A DNA stretch of 13,048 bases from an uncultured Pseudomonadota bacterium. Lineage in GTDB: Bacteria; Myxococcota_A; Polyangia; HGW-17. The stretch spans positions 1 through 13,048 of the forward strand of contig CALKWH010000163.1 of NCBI GenBank assembly GCA_938004375.1, read 5' to 3'. Shown here one piece after another: positions 1 to 5,700 of the stretch; position 1 is the first letter of the stretch, and each line of letters starts with the position of its first letter. Position numbers and translations under genes: made by a program. Below the pieces are notes generated by a model. That model was not told the DNA's origin. It saw only the letters and a program-made list of their open reading frames with translations, and ran no database searches.

Positions 1-53
1 TACGCCGGCCCCCGAGATCTACACTCTTTCCCTACACGACGCTCTTCCGATCT
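1..53 (+). other. Illumina TruSeq universal (P5) adapter, non-biological
   Basis: The segment aligns end to end with bases 6-58 of the TruSeq universal adapter and ends in the diagnostic GCTCTTCCGATCT. I count three mismatches, all in the first 11 bases; the remaining 42 bases are exact. It is sequencing-library sequence left in the contig, so real DNA starts at position 54. Reading frames that run into it from the right are artificial upstream of that point. Confidence 0.97.
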
Positions 54-560
54 GAGCGCGCGGCGGCCACCGTGCTTCTGGCCGACAAGAGCCTGCCGCG
101 CACCGACCAGGACCGCGACGCGCGCACCCTGCTCGCGGCGCTCACCATCGAGAAACTGAGGCCGGGCATCTTCACCTGCGCCGAGCTCCTGCGCCGCGAG
201 AACATCGAGCACCTGTCCATGGCCAAGGTCGAGGAGATCGTCATCGGTGACGAATACATGGGCCACCTGATCGCCCACTCCTCGCGCACCCGGGGCGTCA
301 TCAAGATCGTCGACGAGCTGCTCACCGCGTCCCGCGGGAACCAGTTCTACAAGATTCCGGTCCCCGCCGAACTGGTGGGGAAGACGTTCTTCGATGCCCT
401 CGTCGCGCTGAAAAAGACCCGCGACTCCATTCCCATGGCCGTCGAGAGCACCGACCGCGACGGGGCCCGGGAGCTGGTGACGAACCCCGACTCCGGCCGC
501 CAGCTCCTGGAGGGGGACCAACTGGTGCTGATCGCGGCCTCGGACCCCGGGGATGGGTGA
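54..560 (+). CDS. C-terminal part of RCK/TrkA-type K+ channel regulatory protein (5' truncated)
   Basis: The frame is open from the adapter junction to the TGA at 558-560, giving 168 residues. The first visible residues (ERAATVLLADKSLP) resemble the later part of a TrkA-N/RCK Rossmann domain, where ligand-gated K+ channel subunits carry an 'A..vllAD' strand. The text then runs through an RCK helical region (IEKLRPGIFTCAELL; EEIVIGDEYMGHLIAHSS) into a TrkA-C-like beta domain (YKIPVPAELVGKTFFDAL ... LLEGDQLVLIAASDP). RCK domains sense nucleotides or ions and gate a membrane pore. The N-terminal part, which should hold the start and possibly the channel membrane segments, lies outside the window. 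A GTG at 72 is in frame, but I do not believe it is the start, because the homology-like text begins before it. A soluble TrkA-like subunit or a Kef-type antiporter C-terminus is also possible. Confidence 0.75.
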   Translation, partial: ERAAATVLLADKSLPRTDQDRDARTLLAALTIEKLRPGIFTCAELLRRENIEHLSMAKVEEIVIGDEYMGHLIAHSSRTRGVIKIVDELLTASRGNQFYKIPVPAELVGKTFFDALVALKKTRDSIPMAVESTDRDGARELVTNPDSGRQLLEGDQLVLIAASDPGDG

Positions 561-592
561 CCGCAAGCACTTCGAGTTGAAATCATCGATAC

Positions 593-683
593 CACCGGAA
601 ATGGACGGTATTCATAAATTATACCGAATCCCGATCGCGATTTCGATTTCGAGTTCGAGTTCGAGTTCGACCTTGATCCGGTG
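593..683. repeat. Hexamer array (TTCGAT/TTCGAG)n within a short inverted repeat, locus 1
   Basis: Five uninterrupted hexamers (TTCGAT, three TTCGAG, TTCGAC) occupy 642-671, with decayed copies on both sides. Read on the minus strand they are TCGAAC/TCGAAA units, the same family as at 1643-1672 and 7291-7332. A 7-bp inverted repeat (CACCGGA at 593-599, TCCGGTG at 677-683) brackets the array, and a small hairpin CGGTAT/ATACCG lies at 606-626. The segment is in the gap between the channel gene stop and the promoter of the coiled-coil gene. There is no T-run after either stem, so it is not a classical terminator. Confidence 0.7.
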
Positions 684-706
684 TAACAGGTGATTTGAAA
701 AAAGTA

Positions 707-735
707 TTGAAAGAAAAGCCGGGTTCCACTATAAA
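707..735 (+). promoter_or_regulatory. Sigma70-like promoter for the coiled-coil membrane protein
   Basis: A -35 element TTGAAA (707-712) is separated by exactly 17 bp from a -10 element TATAAA (730-735), five of six matches to consensus in each box. It lies in a locally A/T-rich patch of an otherwise GC-rich region. The predicted start of transcription is about 742, leaving a leader of roughly 53 nt before the ATG at 795. This is the best-looking promoter in the window. Confidence 0.72.
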
Positions 736-794
736 TTGAAGCCCGAGATCGGCCGAACCGGCGGATCGACGCATGCCGCAGAAAGGTGTACCCC

Positions 795-1622
795 ATGAGC
801 GAAAAACGTGAAAATTCGGTGTTGTTTTCCCTCAAGGAGCTGCGCAAGATCGAGAAGGATCGCGTGCAGCAGCAGGAAGAGGACGATCGCCGCAAGGCCG
901 ATGAGGATCGCCGGCGCGCCGAAGAAGAGGAACGCCGCCGTCGTGCCGAGGAAGAGCGTCGCATCCGCGAGGAGGAGGAGCGGGTCCGCGCCGAGGAGGC
1001 CGCCCGCAAGGCGCAGGCCGCCCAGAGCGACGTGCAGGCTCAACTCGCCGCCGAGCGCGAGCGCCTGGCTCAGCAGTACCAGCAGCAGATGATGATGGAG
1101 CAGCAGCGCCTGCGCCAGCAGATGGCCGCCGAAATGTCGACCGCCGCCGCCCCTGCCGCCGCCGGCGCGCCCCAGCAGAAGCAGGGCAAGGGCATGATGA
1201 TCGGGATGATCATCGGCATGGTCGTGCTCGGCGCCTTCGCCGCCTTCGCCTTCGTCAACGGCAACGCCAAGGAGGCCGCCGCCAAGAAGGAGGCCAAGGA
1301 GACCTCGGACAAGATGCTGGCCCAACTCAAGGAGTTGAATGACGGCCAGAAGACCATTCAGGGCCAACTCGACGATGCCAAGAAGGAAAACAAGGCCCTC
1401 GCCGACAAACTGGCCGCTGCCGAAGCCGCCACCAAGAAGGCCGAGGAAGAGGCCGCCGCCCTCAAGGCCCAGGCCAACAACGCACCGACCGAGCCCGAGG
1501 ACGGCATGAAGCCCGGCTCCGGCAAGCGCCCGATGGGCGGCCCCGGCCCCAGCGGCACCATGGATCCCCCGCCGCCGATGACCATGCGCTGCAACCTCAA
1601 CGATCCCACCTGCTTCGAGTAG
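795..1622 (+). CDS. Single-pass coiled-coil membrane protein of unknown function
   Basis: 275 residues. I chose the ATG at 795 over an in-frame GTG at 786 because an AAAGG ribosome site sits about eight bases upstream of it. The N-terminus (SVLFSLKELRKIEKDRV) is a short amphipathic segment. It is followed by a highly charged Glu/Arg coiled coil (about 24-112), an Ala/Pro linker, one hydrophobic helix (about 134-155, rich in Met/Gly/Ala), a second Lys/Ala/Glu coiled coil (158-228) and a Pro/Gly-rich tail ending in two cysteines (C266 and C273) in a CNLNDPTCF context. With no signal peptide, the first coil is expected to be cytoplasmic and the second periplasmic, as in TolA/TonB-like spanning proteins. 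That comparison concerns shape only; I see no TolA domain. Hexamer arrays of opposite orientation lie on both sides of the gene. Function unknown. Confidence 0.85.
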   Translation: MSEKRENSVLFSLKELRKIEKDRVQQQEEDDRRKADEDRRRAEEEERRRRAEEERRIREEEERVRAEEAARKAQAAQSDVQAQLAAERERLAQQYQQQMMMEQQRLRQQMAAEMSTAAAPAAAGAPQQKQGKGMMIGMIIGMVVLGAFAAFAFVNGNAKEAAAKKEAKETSDKMLAQLKELNDGQKTIQGQLDDAKKENKALADKLAAAEAATKKAEEEAAALKAQANNAPTEPEDGMKPGSGKRPMGGPGPSGTMDPPPPMTMRCNLNDPTCFE

Positions 1623-1642
1623 CCCTCCCTCCCCCTCCTCCC

Positions 1643-1678
1643 ATCGAAATCGAAATCGAAATCGCATTCGACTTCGGG
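1643..1678. repeat. Hexamer array (ATCGAA)n, locus 2
   Basis: Three perfect ATCGAA units (1643-1660) are followed by degenerate ones (ATCGCA, TTCGAC, TTCGGG). The array lies 20 bases after the stop of the coiled-coil gene, in the gap before the convergent aldolase gene. The 16 bases at 1650-1665 are the exact reverse complement of 637-652 in locus 1, so the coiled-coil gene sits between two arrays in inverted orientation. Confidence 0.72.
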
Positions 1679-1691
1679 CCTCACGTGACGT

Positions 1692-1709
1692 CGGGCCATC
1701 GCCCGTTTT
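1692..1709 (+). terminator. Possible weak intrinsic terminator after the coiled-coil gene
   Basis: A five-pair all-G/C stem (CGGGC at 1692-1696, GCCCG at 1701-1705) with a CATC loop is followed directly by TTTT on the plus strand. It lies about 70 bases after the stop of the coiled-coil gene, in a convergent gap. The stem is short and the T-run is only four bases, so efficiency is doubtful. The same stem read from the aldolase side has no T-run. Confidence 0.35.
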
Positions 1710-1723
1710 CGCTGTCGAAAGGA

Positions 1724-2716
1724 TTACAGGGTGGCGGCGACGCGGTTGCCGTTGCCGGCGGAGCCCAGGACGTTCTGGTTCTTGTGGATGATCAGATCCC
1801 GCAGCATGTCGCGGGCGGGGCCCAGGTACTTGCGGGGATCGAACTCGTCGGGCTTCTTGGCGAAGACCTCACGGATCTTGGCGGTCATGGCCAGGCGGCC
1901 GTCGCTGTCGATGTTGATCTTGCAGACCGCGGAACCGGCGGCGCGGCGCAGCTGCTCCTCGGGGATGCCCACGGCGCCGTCCATCTTGCCGCCGTACTGG
2001 TTGATCATCTCGACGTACTCGGGGATGACCGACGAGGCCCCGTGCAGCACGATGGGGAAACCCGGGATCCGCTTGGAGATCTCGTCCAGGATGTCGAAGC
2101 GCAGCGGAGGGGGCTCCTCGCCGGGCTTCACCTTGAACTTGAAGGCGCCGTGGCTCGTGCCGATGGAGATGGCCAGACTGTCGACGCCCGTGCGCTTCAC
2201 GAAGTCCTCGACCTCCTCGGGACGGGTGTAATGGGAGGTGGCCGCCGAGACCTCGTCCTCGATGCCGGCCAGCACGCCCAGCTCGCCCTCGACCGTGACG
2301 TCGTGCTCGTGGGCGTACTCGACGACCTTGCGGGTCAACTTGATGTTCTCCTCGTACGGCAGGTGGCTGCCGTCGAGCATGACCGAGGAGAAGCCCGTCT
2401 CGATGCAGGACTGGCACAACTCGAACGTGTCGCCGTGATCGAGGTGCAGCACGATGGGGATGTTCGAACCCGTCTCGCGGGCCATGGCCACGGCGCCCTG
2501 GGCCATGTAACGCAGGAGCGTCTGATTGGCGTACTGGCGAGCGCCCTTGCTGACCTGGATGATGACCGGCGAGTCGCTCTTGGCGCAGCCCATGATGATG
2601 GCCTGCAGTTGCTCCATGTTGTTGAAATTGTAGGCCGGGATGGCATAGCCGTGGGCCATGGCGTCGGCGAACAATTTCCGGGAATTGACGAGACCTAATT
2701 CTTTGTAACTGACCAT
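1724..2716 (-). CDS. fba: Class II fructose-1,6-bisphosphate aldolase
   Basis: 330 residues, the usual length for the class II fba/GatY-KbaY superfamily. The enzyme is a zinc-dependent cytoplasmic aldolase that interconverts fructose-1,6-bisphosphate with dihydroxyacetone phosphate and glyceraldehyde-3-phosphate in glycolysis and gluconeogenesis. Visible signatures are LHLDHGDTFE (catalytic D93, zinc ligand H94), VEGELGVLAG (E143/E145), the SIGTSHGAFKFK loop (H189), VLHGASSV (H225) and CKINIDSD (N268, D270). These match the expected metal, phosphate and substrate positions. The start is the ATG at 2716, preceded by a strong AAGGAG site; the frame extends 12 codons further upstream without a ribosome site. 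The length and the MVSYKELG start resemble the roughly 330-residue aldolases of spirochaetes. The gene lies 64 bases after the envelope lipoprotein gene on the same strand and may be co-transcribed with it. Specificity for tagatose bisphosphate cannot be excluded from sequence alone. Confidence 0.93.
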   Translation of the reverse strand: MVSYKELGLVNSRKLFADAMAHGYAIPAYNFNNMEQLQAIIMGCAKSDSPVIIQVSKGARQYANQTLLRYMAQGAVAMARETGSNIPIVLHLDHGDTFELCQSCIETGFSSVMLDGSHLPYEENIKLTRKVVEYAHEHDVTVEGELGVLAGIEDEVSAATSHYTRPEEVEDFVKRTGVDSLAISIGTSHGAFKFKVKPGEEPPPLRFDILDEISKRIPGFPIVLHGASSVIPEYVEMINQYGGKMDGAVGIPEEQLRRAAGSAVCKINIDSDGRLAMTAKIREVFAKKPDEFDPRKYLGPARDMLRDLIIHKNQNVLGSAGNGNRVAATL

Positions 2717-2780
2717 TGAGACATCTCCTTCCGGATATGTGGAGGCGGCCACCGCCGCCGCGGTTGGTGAGGGACTCAGG

Positions 2781-4268
2781 TTACGGCAGCGGACCCGTCA
2801 GAGGCGCCACGGTGTCGCCTTCGGGCGTGCGGAAGACATAAGCCGCGCTGCTCACGAACGGGAAGGTGAACTGGACCGAGGTGCCGGCCACGGCGGCCAG
2901 GGGCGGCTGGAAACGCCAGCGACGGGAGAAGCCGGTGCGGGCGACGGCCAGGCCGGGCGCCCAGGTTGCGGACTCCTCGAGGGACTCGAGGGCGATGGCA
3001 GTGGTCTCGTAGCCGTACTCGGCGTCGGCGTCGCCGATGATCCCGGACGAGTTCAGGTCATACACGAAGTAGACCACGCCATCGGTCCCGTTGAGGACGG
3101 TGAAGAACTGTGAGCCGGTGCCGACGTACTGGTTGAAGGTCACGATGACTGGGGAGTTCACCACCATCGGGTTCTCGCGGGCCATGGTGACCTGCAGCGC
3201 CTCGGTCGCGGTGGTGAACACCGGCACGGTGCGGATATACGTGTTGCCGGAGTTCTCGGCGTGGGCGTACACGGTCAGCAGATACATCTCGCCGCCGGTG
3301 AGACCGTCGGGGAGCGTGAAGGACACCTGATTGCCGGTGAGCGTCGGGGTGAGCGGCCAGGAGGCCCCGTCCTGGGCGAACTCGCGCAGCGTGATCGAGA
3401 GGCTGTCGGCGTCGGGCTCGCGGCTGAACAGCAAATAGATGTTGTCTCCGGAGGCGAACGTCCCTGGGACCGTGGGGGTGCCGGTGAAATAACTGTGGTT
3501 GGAAGCCGAAACCGAGAGGTCACCACCGACGATGGCACCCAGCCGGATGACCTGGATGGTGTCGGAGGTCACGTGCAGGTCGAAGTTGCGCGACGTCGAG
3601 GCATACTCGGGGTTGCCGTCGCCGTCGAGGTCGATCTCGGGGACGTACACGCGCACGCTCGGGAAACTGAGCGAGCCAGCCAGGGGAAGCTCGGGGATGT
3701 CGCGGAACTGGGCCAGGCCCATGGCGTTGGTGTTGGCCACGCGGTTGGCGTCACCACGGAAGTACACGTTGCCCCACTGATCGACGGTGTAGAAGGCAGC
3801 AGGCACGACCATCTGCAGCGGGATCGACGGGATCGGGGTGCCGTTGGGATCCAGCAGCCGAACCTGGAAGGAGCCGGTGTTGTTGAACATCCACACGGGC
3901 TCGCTCGTGATGGTGGGGTTCACGTACGGTACGTTGCCCGGTGCCACCGGGAACGTCGCCTGCTGGCGCGCGGTGAGGAAGCCCTCGAGTTCGTAGGAGA
4001 TCAACACGCCACCGGTGGCGGGCACGTTGGTCACCTGGTAAATGCCGGAGTCGTCGGTGGTGGCCGTGAAAACCGTGCCGCCGGCCACGACCGTGACCGT
4101 CACGCCCGCGAGCGGGCCGTCTGTGCCGGCGTCGAAGACCACGCCGCCCACCGTGCCGAGGGTGTCCACCGGGGTGACCGTCACGGTCTCGGTGAAGTCG
4201 CGCTTGCCGTCGTCGCAGGCCAGGCCGAGCATCAGAATCATGGGAATCAGGAACAGTACACGTCTCAT
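2781..4268 (-). CDS. Lipoprotein with carboxypeptidase-regulatory-like (Ig-fold) domain
   Basis: 495 residues. A lipoprotein signal peptide (MRRVLFLIPMILMLGLAC) places the lipidated cysteine at C18, followed by DD. Residues about 38-105 look like a CarboxypepD_reg/transthyretin-like beta-sandwich: GGVVFDAGTDGPLAGVTVTV, then a TTDDSGIYQVTNVP turn. The rest is predicted mostly beta, with repeated Ig-like stretches, and includes a DLDGDGNPEYA segment (213-223) resembling an EF-hand or thrombospondin-type calcium loop. No catalytic motif is visible, so an adhesive or structural surface role is more likely than an enzyme. The start has a strong AAGGAGG site four bases upstream. The gene begins 15 bases after the PEGA gene ends, so translation of the two is probably coupled. 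After cleavage the residues following the Cys are Asp-Asp; an Asp next to the Cys is an inner-membrane retention signal in E. coli, but the rule may not hold here. Confidence 0.82.
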   Translation of the reverse strand: MRRVLFLIPMILMLGLACDDGKRDFTETVTVTPVDTLGTVGGVVFDAGTDGPLAGVTVTVVAGGTVFTATTDDSGIYQVTNVPATGGVLISYELEGFLTARQQATFPVAPGNVPYVNPTITSEPVWMFNNTGSFQVRLLDPNGTPIPSIPLQMVVPAAFYTVDQWGNVYFRGDANRVANTNAMGLAQFRDIPELPLAGSLSFPSVRVYVPEIDLDGDGNPEYASTSRNFDLHVTSDTIQVIRLGAIVGGDLSVSASNHSYFTGTPTVPGTFASGDNIYLLFSREPDADSLSITLREFAQDGASWPLTPTLTGNQVSFTLPDGLTGGEMYLLTVYAHAENSGNTYIRTVPVFTTATEALQVTMARENPMVVNSPVIVTFNQYVGTGSQFFTVLNGTDGVVYFVYDLNSSGIIGDADAEYGYETTAIALESLEESATWAPGLAVARTGFSRRWRFQPPLAAVAGTSVQFTFPFVSSAAYVFRTPEGDTVAPLTGPLP

Positions 4269-4283
4269 CTCATCCTCCTTGCG

Positions 4284-5567
4284 TTAAAAACCCAGAACGG
4301 TCTTGGAGCCGGTGGTCCGGCGAAATTCATCCGTGTTCTCGCCCGAGAGCAGCACGGCGGTGACAATGGCGCCCACCACGAGCGCTCCACCGATCCCCCC
4401 CATGGTGTGCCAGAAATACTTCTTCTGCGGCAGGGAACCCAGGGAATCCCACATACCCGCAAAGAAGCCGGGGCCTTCTGGCTGCTTCGGCTTCGGGGGC
4501 GCGCCGACCTTGCCGTCGAGCCGCACCCCGTCGAACAGGGAGGCCACGTAGGCCTTGACCTGGTCCGGCGTGATGACCTGCGGATCCACGGTCTTGCGGA
4601 CCTCGCTCAAACGCGACTTGGTGCGCCGGTCGAACACGGTGCCCGTCAGGACGACCTCACGGGGCCCCTTGATGTCGAAATGGACGAAGATCAGCACGTC
4701 GACCTTGAGGAAGTCAGCGGCGGCGAGCACGGCCGGCCCCGCGACGGTCTGGCCCAGCTCGGCGCGGACCGGCGTGAGCTTCTGGAGCACTGCGCCCGGC
4801 TTGAGCGTGATGGCGTGGGTCACGCCGCTCTCGGAGGGCGTCACCTGGACCCGCTCGACCACCGGCTCGTAGCCCGGCAGCACCGCGAGCAGGATGGCCT
4901 CGCCGGCGGGGACCTCCTCGATCTTTACCGGGGCGGGCCCCTGCAGCTCGAAGTTGTAGTAAATCTTGGCGCCCGGCGGGTCGGTGCTCACCGCCAGCGT
5001 GGTGAATCCCAACTGGCCGTGGGCGGCTTGCAGTTGGTTGAACAGCGGTTTGAGCTCTTTGGTGAACTTCTTGAATTCGATGGCCGGATGCAGCGCGAAC
5101 AGGCGGTTGAGCACCGCGGTGGCGCCGTCCTTGTCGTTGTTGTACCAAAGGAACACCGACAGTCGGCGCAGGACGTTGATGTACTTCCCGATGGCCTTGG
5201 GCGTCACCGTGCAGAGCGTGTAGATGTTGTCGTCGAGGAGCTTCAAGGCCGCCTGGAGCTCGGCCAGGCCCTTCTCGACCTCGCCCTCCTTGCCCAAATC
5301 CCGGGCCTTGTCCAGGTGCTCCTTGGTCTTGTCCACGTCGGCGATGTTGGGCGGCGGCAAGGAGAGGTCCGGCGAGCTCCAGGCCACGGAGGGGGAATAG
5401 CCCAGGGCGCCGATCAGGCTCTGCTGGAGGGTCAGCACGGGCTCGCTCACCGCGCCGTCCATGAAAACGGTGCCGGACGCGGCAGGCTTGGGTCCGGTGG
5501 CCAGGACCGGCGCTGGAAGTCCAAGAATAAAAAAACCCAACCATAGATACGATCGCAGGCTTTGCAT
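4284..5567 (-). CDS. Exported PEGA-domain protein with C-terminal membrane helix
   Basis: 427 residues. An N-terminal signal peptide (about 1-23, ending PVLA) is followed by an alpha-helical, TPR-like region (78-185). A PEGA domain follows at about 190-256: LAVSTDPPGAKIYYN, then VPAGEAILLAVLPGYEP. Next comes an alpha/beta stretch (265-330), a Pro/Lys linker and one hydrophobic helix (about 388-408, GGIGGALVVGAIVTAVLL) near the C-terminus. PEGA domains are beta-sandwich modules of envelope proteins, thought to bind or approach the cell surface; many occur in myxobacterial-type genomes with just this helical-region/PEGA/TM order. It is first in the minus-strand group with the Ig-fold lipoprotein and fba. 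I see no Shine-Dalgarno sequence before the ATG, and a promoter -10 element ends seven bases upstream, suggesting a leaderless message. Exact function unknown. Confidence 0.82.
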   Translation of the reverse strand: MQSLRSYLWLGFFILGLPAPVLATGPKPAASGTVFMDGAVSEPVLTLQQSLIGALGYSPSVAWSSPDLSLPPPNIADVDKTKEHLDKARDLGKEGEVEKGLAELQAALKLLDDNIYTLCTVTPKAIGKYINVLRRLSVFLWYNNDKDGATAVLNRLFALHPAIEFKKFTKELKPLFNQLQAAHGQLGFTTLAVSTDPPGAKIYYNFELQGPAPVKIEEVPAGEAILLAVLPGYEPVVERVQVTPSESGVTHAITLKPGAVLQKLTPVRAELGQTVAGPAVLAAADFLKVDVLIFVHFDIKGPREVVLTGTVFDRRTKSRLSEVRKTVDPQVITPDQVKAYVASLFDGVRLDGKVGAPPKPKQPEGPGFFAGMWDSLGSLPQKKYFWHTMGGIGGALVVGAIVTAVLLSGENTDEFRRTTGSKTVLGF

Positions 5568-5574
5568 GGCAATG

Positions 5575-5604
5575 AATGTAGTGGATTTACGCGCGCGAGG
5601 TCAA
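5575..5604 (-). promoter_or_regulatory. Candidate promoter of the PEGA-lipoprotein-fba group
   Basis: On the minus strand a -35 TTGACC (5604-5599) is followed after 18 bp by a -10 TACATT (5580-5575). The -10 box ends seven bases before the ATG at 5567, so the predicted transcription start coincides with the start codon or lies one base before it. No Shine-Dalgarno sequence lies between. Five of six -35 matches and four of six -10 matches. Confidence 0.5.
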
Positions 5605-5663
5605 GGGATTTCTTTGCAGGGCACCGGTCAGGGCCCCGATTGCCCGGTCCGCGTGGACCGACC

Positions 5664-5691
5664 TTGACAGGCGCGGCCCCTTTCTGCTAGT
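5664..5691 (+). promoter_or_regulatory. Candidate promoter of the metallophosphoesterase
   Basis: A perfect -35 box TTGACA (5664-5669) lies 31 bases upstream of the ATG at 5701. The best -10 match at a 16-bp spacing is GCTAGT (5686-5691), only three of six. If used, transcription would begin within a few bases of the ATG, again leaderless, which fits the absence of a Shine-Dalgarno sequence there. Confidence 0.35.
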
Positions 5692-5700
5692 TCGAAAAAC

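Noticed and set aside
639..671. Short regular repeats as a possible CRISPR or origin iteron array
   Set aside because: The unit is six bases with no spacers, no cas genes are nearby, and no replication protein gene or AT-rich melting region accompanies it.
729..1667. 312-codon open frame on the minus strand
   Set aside because: It is antisense to the coiled-coil gene; the Leu/Gly/His-rich product mirrors the coil codons, and the MRFRFRFRW start is just the hexamer array translated.
1685..2698. 337-codon open frame on the plus strand
   Set aside because: It lies opposite fba, whose catalytic motifs are unmistakable. The translation is low-complexity Asp/Val/Leu/Gly text with no family resemblance.
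3261..5546. 761-codon open frame on the plus strand
   Set aside because: It is antisense to the PEGA and Ig-fold lipoprotein genes, which have signal peptides, a recognisable domain each and, for the lipoprotein, a strong ribosome site. The plus-strand translation is Gly/Arg/Val/His-rich without motifs, as expected from a GC-rich shadow frame.
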